Positions 42,162-50,173 of a stretch of DNA of 50,173 nt are shown piece after piece. How positions within the stretch are numbered: position 1 is the first letter of the stretch; every line of letters starts with the position of its first letter. Source of the stretch: Chthoniobacterales bacterium (GTDB lineage Bacteria > Verrucomicrobiota > Verrucomicrobiia > Chthoniobacterales > JAATET01); the NCBI GenBank assembly GCA_036569045.1, contig DATCRI010000032.1, positions 1 through 50,173 on the forward strand. Reading direction: 5' to 3'. The notes under the pieces are model-generated. The model had not been told where the DNA came from. It was given only the letters and a program-made list of their open reading frames with translations, and searched no databases. Both the position numbers and the translations under genes were made by a program.

Positions 42162-43304
42162 ATGTCCACCGACGGTCTCTATTCGCGCAAAAATCCCTTC
42201 CCCGCCACCATGACGGTCAACCGCAAGCTCACGCTGGGCGGATCGGAGAAGGACACGCGGCATTTCGAGATTTCGCTCGCCGGGTCGGGCCTCGATTACG
42301 AAGTCGGCGACTCCCTCGGGGTTTTCCCGAAAAATGACCCCGCGCTCGTCGAGAAGCTGCTCGAGACCCTCGGTTTCAGTGGTGACGAAGTCGTGCCGAG
42401 CGCCGACAAGGTCGAGATGCCGCTGCGGAAGGCGCTTTCCGAGAGCTACATCATCACCGCGCCGGACAAGAAGCTCCTCGGCGCCATCGCGGAGAAGGAT
42501 TCCTCGGCCACGTTCCTCAAGGACCTCCTCGATCCCGCCTTCAAGACGAATCTCGACGAATACCTCTGGGGCCGTGACGTCCTCGATCCGCTCCTCGAGT
42601 TCACCGCGGCGAAGTTCGAGCCGCTGGAATTCGTGAGCTACCTGCGCAAGCTCCAGCCGCGCCTCTACTCGATTTCTTCGTCGCGCAAGGTCGTCGGCGA
42701 AAACGTCCACCTCACCGTTGCCGTGGTGCGTTACAACGCCTTCAACCGTCCCCGTGGCGGTGTGGCTTCGACGTTCCTGGCCGAACGCTCCGACGGTGAG
42801 GGCGCGATTCCCGTCTTCTACCACACCGCGAAGCACTTCCGCGTGCCAGAGGATCCCGCGACGAACATGATCATGGTCGGGCCCGGCACGGGCATCGCGC
42901 CGTTCCGCGCGATGATCCAGGAGCGCGCGGCTTCCGGCGCGACCGGCGAGAACTGGCTCTTCTTCGGCGAGCAGCGCTCGTCGAGCGATTTCTTCTACCG
43001 CGACGAATTCGAGAAATACCAGGCCGACGGTGTGCTCACGAAATTCGACACCGCGTTCTCGCGGGATCAGGACTTCAAGATCTACGTGCAGCACCGCATC
43101 CTCGAGCGCGCGCAGGAGCTCTACGACTGGTTCGAGAAGGGCGCCATCTTCTACATCTGCGGCGACGCGTCGCGCATGGCGAAGGATGTCGACGCCGCGC
43201 TGCACGAGGTCGTGCAGAAGGCCGGCGGCAAGACGCCCGAGCAGGCGATCGAATACATCGACGCCCTCAAGAAAGCGAAGCGTTACCGCAAGGACGTGTA
43301 TTGA
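42162..43304 (+). CDS. Sulfite reductase alpha-like flavoprotein (FAD/NADPH part only)
   Basis: This 380-residue protein resembles the C-terminal two-thirds of CysJ/cytochrome P450 reductase. FAD-binding LQPRLYSISSS, the NADPH-site GPGTGIAPFRAMIQER, WLFFGEQR and YICGDASRMAKDVDAAL are all in place, and the final residue is an aromatic Tyr, as in this family. There is no flavodoxin-like FMN domain, so it must pass electrons to another protein, such as a separate flavodoxin, ferredoxin or a hemoprotein subunit. No sulfite reductase beta gene is adjacent. Confidence 0.9.
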   Translation: MSTDGLYSRKNPFPATMTVNRKLTLGGSEKDTRHFEISLAGSGLDYEVGDSLGVFPKNDPALVEKLLETLGFSGDEVVPSADKVEMPLRKALSESYIITAPDKKLLGAIAEKDSSATFLKDLLDPAFKTNLDEYLWGRDVLDPLLEFTAAKFEPLEFVSYLRKLQPRLYSISSSRKVVGENVHLTVAVVRYNAFNRPRGGVASTFLAERSDGEGAIPVFYHTAKHFRVPEDPATNMIMVGPGTGIAPFRAMIQERAASGATGENWLFFGEQRSSSDFFYRDEFEKYQADGVLTKFDTAFSRDQDFKIYVQHRILERAQELYDWFEKGAIFYICGDASRMAKDVDAALHEVVQKAGGKTPEQAIEYIDALKKAKRYRKDVY

Positions 43305-43313
43305 GTTTTTTTG

Positions 43314-43382
43314 GACAGAATTAACGGAATTGAGGGAATGGGTTTTCTCTCCCCGCATTCCGTTAATTCCGTAAATTCTGTC
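43314..43382. repeat. Long near-perfect inverted repeat, AT-rich
   Basis: A left arm starting GACAGAATTAACGGAATT and a right arm ending in AATTCCGTAAATTCTGTC pair over about 27 bases with a few mismatches and a short pyrimidine-rich loop (43341-43354). The composition (AATTAACGGAATT words) is quite unlike the flanking genes. It lies between two same-strand genes and could act as a terminator, or be a copy of a dispersed palindromic repeat; I have a general memory of similar words in other environmental genomes. Confidence 0.75.
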
Positions 43383-43388
43383 TAAGTT

Positions 43389-44762
43389 GTGAAACACATT
43401 CATTTTCTCGGCATCTGCGGCACGGCCATGGGGGCGGTCGCCGCAGGAATGCGCGAGCGCGGATTCACCGTCACCGGACAGGACGACAACGTCTATCCAC
43501 CGATGTCCACCTTCCTCGAGGAACAGGGCATCACGATCACCAGGGGATTCGCACCGGAAGACATCCCGGCCAGCGCCGATCTCGTCGTCGTCGGAAACGC
43601 GATGACGCGCGGCAAGCCCGCCGTCGAGGCCGTCCTCAATCGCAAACTCAGCTACCTCTCGCTTCCCGAGACGCTGAAGCAGTATTTTCTTCGCGGTCGC
43701 CACAACCTTGTTGTCACCGGCACGCATGGCAAGACGACGACGACCTCGCTGCTCGCCTGGATCCTCGAGCACGCTGGCCTCGAGCCCGGCTGGCTGATCG
43801 GCGGCATTCCCGCGAATCTCGGCACGGGCTGCAACCTTCGCGATTCGAAATACTTCGTGATCGAGGGTGACGAATACGACACCGCATTTTTCGACAAGCG
43901 CTCGAAGTTCGTGCACTACATGCCGGAGCTCGTGATCGTGAACAACATCGAGTTCGATCACGCGGACATCTTCCGCGATCTCGACGAGATCAAGACGAGC
44001 TTCCGCCGGCTGCTGAACATCGTGCCCAGCGAGGGCATGGTCCTGCTCAACGCCGACGATCCGAACTGCCTCGATGTCGCCAGGACCTGCCCTGCGCCGA
44101 TCGTCGAGGTCGGCTTCTCGCCGAACGCGGCGAACCAGATCCGCAACGTCGAGCACCACGGCGCCCACACGATCTTCGAGTTGTTCGGCGAGCGCTTCGA
44201 GATTCCGCTGCTTGGCGACTTCAACATTCGCAACGCCGCGATGGCCGCAAGCGCGGCGCATTTCTACGGCGTGCCGCTGGAAAAAATTCGCGAGGCGTTG
44301 CGCACGTTTGCGGGCATCAAGCGGCGCCAGGAAGTGCGCGGAGTCGTGCGCGGCATCACCGTGATCGACGATTTCGGGCATCATCCGACGGCCATTCGCG
44401 AGACGCTGGCCGGCTTGCGTCAGCGCTATGCGGGATCCCGCCTGTGGGCGATCTTTGAGCCTCGGTCGAATACGACGCGTCGGGCCGTGTTCCAGGAATC
44501 CCTGCCCGCGGCCTTCGTCGAGGCTGACGGCGTGTTCATCGCGCAGATCGCGCGGCTCGAGCAGATTCCCGAGACGGATCGCCTGAATCCCGAACGGGTC
44601 GTGGCGGATATTGCAGCGACGGGGCGGCCGGCGTTTTACGAACCGACGGCTGATGCCATTGTCGCGCGCTTGAAGCCGCTGGCAGCCGAAGGCGACGTTG
44701 TGGTCGTCTTCAGCAATGGCGGCTTCGACGGCATCCACGCAAAATTGCTGGAGCGCCTGTAA
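43389..44762 (+). CDS. mpl: UDP-MurNAc:L-Ala-gamma-D-Glu-meso-DAP ligase
   Basis: This 457-residue Mur ligase re-attaches recycled tripeptide to UDP-MurNAc during peptidoglycan recycling. The start HIHFLGICGTAMGAVAAGMR with DDNVYPPMSTFLEEQGI marks Mpl rather than MurC. The ATP-binding loop GTHGKTTTTSLLAWIL, central IEGDEYDTAFFDKRSKF and C-terminal DDFGHHPTAIRETL are intact. The start codon is GTG. Its presence implies meso-DAP peptidoglycan and an active recycling pathway. Confidence 0.95.
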   Translation: MKHIHFLGICGTAMGAVAAGMRERGFTVTGQDDNVYPPMSTFLEEQGITITRGFAPEDIPASADLVVVGNAMTRGKPAVEAVLNRKLSYLSLPETLKQYFLRGRHNLVVTGTHGKTTTTSLLAWILEHAGLEPGWLIGGIPANLGTGCNLRDSKYFVIEGDEYDTAFFDKRSKFVHYMPELVIVNNIEFDHADIFRDLDEIKTSFRRLLNIVPSEGMVLLNADDPNCLDVARTCPAPIVEVGFSPNAANQIRNVEHHGAHTIFELFGERFEIPLLGDFNIRNAAMAASAAHFYGVPLEKIREALRTFAGIKRRQEVRGVVRGITVIDDFGHHPTAIRETLAGLRQRYAGSRLWAIFEPRSNTTRRAVFQESLPAAFVEADGVFIAQIARLEQIPETDRLNPERVVADIAATGRPAFYEPTADAIVARLKPLAAEGDVVVVFSNGGFDGIHAKLLERL

Positions 44763-44766
44763 TCTC

Positions 44767-44783
44767 GGCGGTCCCCGACCGCC
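44767..44783. terminator. GGCGGTC/GACCGCC hairpin between convergent mpl and infA
   Basis: Seven-base arms around CCC form a very stable short hairpin in the 29 bases between the convergent genes, so it could terminate both. No T-run follows on either strand. The same stem recurs after the last gene of the window (50154-50170), which suggests a repeated motif. Confidence 0.55.
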
Positions 44784-44791
44784 GGGACGAA

Positions 44792-45010
44792 CTACCCGAG
44801 ACGGTAGACGATGCGGGCCTTGCTGAGGTCGTAGGGGGACATTTCCATCTTCACGCGGTCGCCGTTCGTGAGGCGGATGAAGCGCTTGCGCATCTTGCCC
44901 GAGATGTGGGCGAGGACGGTGTGCTTGTTCGCGAGTTCGACATGAAACATCGTGCCCGCGAGGACGGACGTAATCTTGCCTTCGACTTCGATTGCTTGTT
45001 CTTGAGCCAT
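44792..45010 (-). CDS. infA: Translation initiation factor IF-1
   Basis: From ATG 45010 this is exactly the usual 72 residues. The S1-like OB fold is clear: [60 protein letters not shown]. It occupies the ribosomal A site during initiation. It is a single-copy core gene, convergent with mpl. Confidence 0.97.
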   Translation of the reverse strand: MAQEQAIEVEGKITSVLAGTMFHVELANKHTVLAHISGKMRKRFIRLTNGDRVKMEMSPYDLSKARIVYRLG

Positions 45011-45351
45011 AGAGGATGTCGCGACGGCACGGCCCAAAGGGTTTTTCCGAGTGGCCGCGGGTCGGTCGAATTCGTTTCGAAAGCGGGAGGAGCGATCCCG
45101 CCCCAACGCCTCGCCGCACGATGTGCAGCGCTCTGACCCAAACCGTCGAGACAGGCACTCTCGCCGATTTTGTCAGTTTGGCAACTGCTTTGTTGCGCAG
45201 GGTTTGCCGAAAAACGGGAGGGGGTGTTCCCGACATTGACAAGAAGGTCCCTACAGACCACCTTGCGTCCGCTCTTGCGCCTTACGGCAGTTCGTTCGCG
45301 AGAAAGCAACCACCAAAGACAACTGCCAACCTCCATCTCCTTTTTTCTTTC
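45011..45351. other. Intergenic region between divergent infA and desaturase
   Basis: About 340 bases hold the promoters of two divergent genes. A frame open through the whole stretch joins the desaturase, but its translation (for example [16 protein letters not shown]) is not domain-like, so I treat it as non-coding. A TTGACA at 45236 could be a -35 box, but no good -10 box follows at the right distance. Confidence 0.4.
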
Positions 45352-46479
45352 ATGCGTATTCCCTGGGGCTACTTCCGCTGGCAAAACACTCTCTTTCTGG
45401 GGACGACCCTCCTGGCGACCCTCACCGTGGTGCCCTGGTATCTCTGGACACACGGTCTCGATCTCTTCCAGTTCTGTCTGTTCATCTTCTTTTTCTTTGC
45501 CACCGGGATGAGCATCACGCTCGGCTACCACCGGTATTTCTCGCACCTCACCTTCCAGGCGAACTGGTCGGTCAAACTCTTCACGCTCCTCTTTGGCGCC
45601 GCGGCTTTCGAAGGTTCCGCGGTCGCCTGGTCGGCGGATCACCGCCGACATCACAAGCATGTCGATCACGACGAGGATCCCTACGACATCTCCAAGGGCC
45701 TTTTCCATGCCCACATCGGCTGGCTGCTTTTCCGCACCGGTCCCGATACGCCGCTCACCTGGGTGCGCGACCTGCAGAAGGACAAGCTTGCCATGTGGCA
45801 GCACCGTCACTACGTCCCGCTCGCCTTCCTCATGAGCTTCGGTCTGCCGACCCTCGTTGGATATCTTGTCGGGGGAGGCTCGGCCGCGCTTGGCGCGTTC
45901 CTGCTCTCCGGCGTCGCTCGCGTGGTTGCCGTGCACCACATGACCTTCTGCATCAACTCGCTCTGCCACTGGATCGGCGACCGGCCCTACTCGAGCAAGG
46001 TCAGCGCCCGCGACAGCTTCTTCATGGCGCTCTTCACCTTTGGCGAGGGCTATCACAACTATCACCACGAGTTCCAATACGACTACCGCAACGGCGTGAA
46101 GCCCTGGCAGTATGACCCCACCAAGTGGGCGATCTGGACGCTCAACAAGCTCGGTCTCGTGCGCAACCTCCGCACCGTCGACGAGGAGAAGATCCTCAAG
46201 GCGCAGATCGTCGAGCAGCAGCGGCGCCTCGCCGCAAAGCTCGAGAAGCGCGGCACGCCGGTCGGCGAGTCGCTCCAGGCTCTGCTTCACAGCGCGCAGG
46301 AGCGTCTGCACGAGGCTATCGCCCATTGGGAAAAAGCGATGGGCGAATGGCGCGCCGCCGCCGAGCGTCGCCACGAGCTCTCGCGCGAACATCGCCGCGA
46401 ACTCAAGCGCGAACTCGACGACGCCACGCAGCGTCTGCGCGAAGCGCTCCGCCATTTGCGCTACGCCCACGAGGCCTGA
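45352..46479 (+). CDS. Fatty acid desaturase with coiled-coil C-terminal extension
   Basis: The protein (375 residues from ATG 45352) has the acyl-CoA/acyl-lipid desaturase pattern: four TM helices in pairs and three histidine boxes, H60-RYFS-H65, H97-RR-H100-H101 and H235-NY-H238-H239, which bind the di-iron centre. It probably makes delta-9 unsaturated fatty acids for membrane fluidity. After about residue 285 an extra 90 residues are highly charged and rich in Glu, Arg and Ala, strongly suggesting a coiled coil. I do not know this tail as a common feature of bacterial desaturases. Confidence 0.9.
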   Translation: MRIPWGYFRWQNTLFLGTTLLATLTVVPWYLWTHGLDLFQFCLFIFFFFATGMSITLGYHRYFSHLTFQANWSVKLFTLLFGAAAFEGSAVAWSADHRRHHKHVDHDEDPYDISKGLFHAHIGWLLFRTGPDTPLTWVRDLQKDKLAMWQHRHYVPLAFLMSFGLPTLVGYLVGGGSAALGAFLLSGVARVVAVHHMTFCINSLCHWIGDRPYSSKVSARDSFFMALFTFGEGYHNYHHEFQYDYRNGVKPWQYDPTKWAIWTLNKLGLVRNLRTVDEEKILKAQIVEQQRRLAAKLEKRGTPVGESLQALLHSAQERLHEAIAHWEKAMGEWRAAAERRHELSREHRRELKRELDDATQRLREALRHLRYAHEA

Positions 46480-46495
46480 TTTCGGGGATTTGTCC

Positions 46496-46530
46496 TTCGC
46501 CACGCCGTCCCGGAATGATGGTGTGGCGAA
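46496..46530 (+). terminator. Hairpin after the desaturase gene
   Basis: Arms TTCGCCACGCC and GGTGTGGCGAA, with one G-U pair, enclose a 13-base loop and are followed by TATTTCCTC. The hairpin lies between the desaturase stop and the greA-like start, so it likely ends the first transcript. The T-run is poor. Confidence 0.6.
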
Positions 46531-46577
46531 TATTTCCTCGCCAGTGGCCGGGCTCCTCCTAATTTGGGAGTCTTTTC

Positions 46578-49791
<3,214 letters not shown>

Positions 49792-49797
49792 GATTCG

Positions 49798-50145
49798 ATG
49801 AGGACCGCCCACGCCAGAGCCCAGATCCGGCAACGTCGCGAGACGGACTTTTGGCGCGCGGTCAATCGGTTCCTCATCGTCCTCATCGGGCTCGGCACGA
49901 TCGTGATGATCGTGCTGGCCTTCGTGCCGGAGCTTCGCCGCATCACCGAGATGCGCGAGACTCTGGCCGGCCTCGAGAAGGATCTGGAAGGCCAGAAACT
50001 CCTCCTTTTGCAGCAGCAGCGGGAGGAGAAATGGCTGAACGAGGATCCTGCCTACGTGGAAACGCTGGCGCGGGATCGCCTGGGTGTGATGAAGGAAGGC
50101 GAGACCATCCTTCGGCTCGAGGAACCCGCTCCCGCGGCAAAGTAA
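49798..50145 (+). CDS. FtsB/DivIC-type septum formation protein
   Basis: This 115-residue protein has a basic N-terminus, one TM helix (FLIVLIGLGTIVMIVLAFVP) and a coiled coil (MRETLAGLEKDLEGQKLLLL) followed by the conserved DPAYVETLARDRLGVMKEGE. That end motif is diagnostic of FtsB/DivIC, a bitopic part of the FtsQLB divisome complex. It lies six bases after eno, probably in one operon. Confidence 0.88.
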   Translation: MRTAHARAQIRQRRETDFWRAVNRFLIVLIGLGTIVMIVLAFVPELRRITEMRETLAGLEKDLEGQKLLLLQQQREEKWLNEDPAYVETLARDRLGVMKEGETILRLEEPAPAAK

Positions 50146-50153
50146 TTTTTTGA

Positions 50154-50170
50154 GGCGGTCCGCGACCGCC
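50154..50170. terminator. GGCGGTC/GACCGCC hairpin after the ftsB-like gene
   Basis: Seven-base arms around CGC form a hairpin eight bases after the stop codon and just after a run of six T. On the minus strand the A-run would read as T-run after the hairpin, so it suits termination from the right. The stem is identical to that at 44767-44783. Confidence 0.55.
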
Positions 50171-50173
50171 GCT

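Noticed and set aside
41940-45242. Very long minus-strand open frame
   Set aside because: It lies antisense to three clear genes (flavoprotein, mpl and the CNNM end), has Arg-rich composition typical of GC-rich shadow frames and no domain.

Overview
The window looks like the chromosome of a GC-rich bacterium of the PVC superphylum, most likely a Verrucomicrobiota member. No rRNA or species marker is present, so this is inference. The main reasons are a four-gene Ytg/Tro-type metal ABC operon whose first permease carries a C-terminal DtxR-like repressor domain, as in chlamydial YtgCR; a large GreA-type protein with a long N-terminal part, as in Chlamydiae; and a tyrosine recombinase with the 'GNSP' variant motif.

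Bases 1 to about 8445 look like the right part of an integrated element. The first gene is visibly AT-richer than the rest. Short unrecognised genes follow, then a tyrosine integrase. Just outside the integrase start lies an orphan 3' half of a tRNA-Glu gene, as expected for an attachment site, so the intact tRNA and the other end should lie left of the window. Cargo includes a truncated extracellular protein with a (Pro-Thr)n linker and a possible clan-CD-like (caspase/gingipain-type) His/Cys core, a lipoprotein, an XRE regulator with an operator-like inverted repeat, a secreted EEP-fold nuclease or phosphatase, two DUF551-like small proteins and a Cys-rich secreted peptide coupled to the integrase.

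From 8.7 to 22.1 kb lie core genes: tRNA-Cys; secreted and lipoprotein genes; an FHA-ABC transporter convergent with an FHA-adenylate cyclase; an OB-fold secreted protein; riboflavin synthase with an NhaD-type antiporter; a DUF4410 lipoprotein with a REC-GGDEF-EAL protein; a HAD phosphatase; a lipid-kinase-like protein; SurE; and tRNA-Ala.

From 22.3 to 32.9 kb is a metal-homeostasis region. On the minus strand are a small His/Cys secreted protein, a His-rich CobW GTPase, a DUF318 permease and a YcgQ-type partner, with MntR and MetF upstream. On the plus strand is the tightly overlapped operon ytgA-ytgB-ytgCR-ytgD-mntH-usp. Two metal sensors, free MntR and the permease-fused domain, therefore sit side by side.

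From 32.9 to 39.8 kb come a complete branched-chain amino-acid-type ABC importer (livF-G-M-H-J), a MocR regulator with a 24-bp perfect palindrome before its start, a DUF2917 protein and a DUF309 protein. From 39.9 to the end are two CNNM/CorC-type membrane proteins, a sulfite-reductase-alpha-like flavoprotein, Mpl, IF-1, a fatty-acid desaturase with a coiled-coil tail, the large GreA-like factor, enolase and an FtsB/DivIC protein. Several intergenic hairpins, including two with the same GGCGGTC/GACCGCC stem, punctuate this region.
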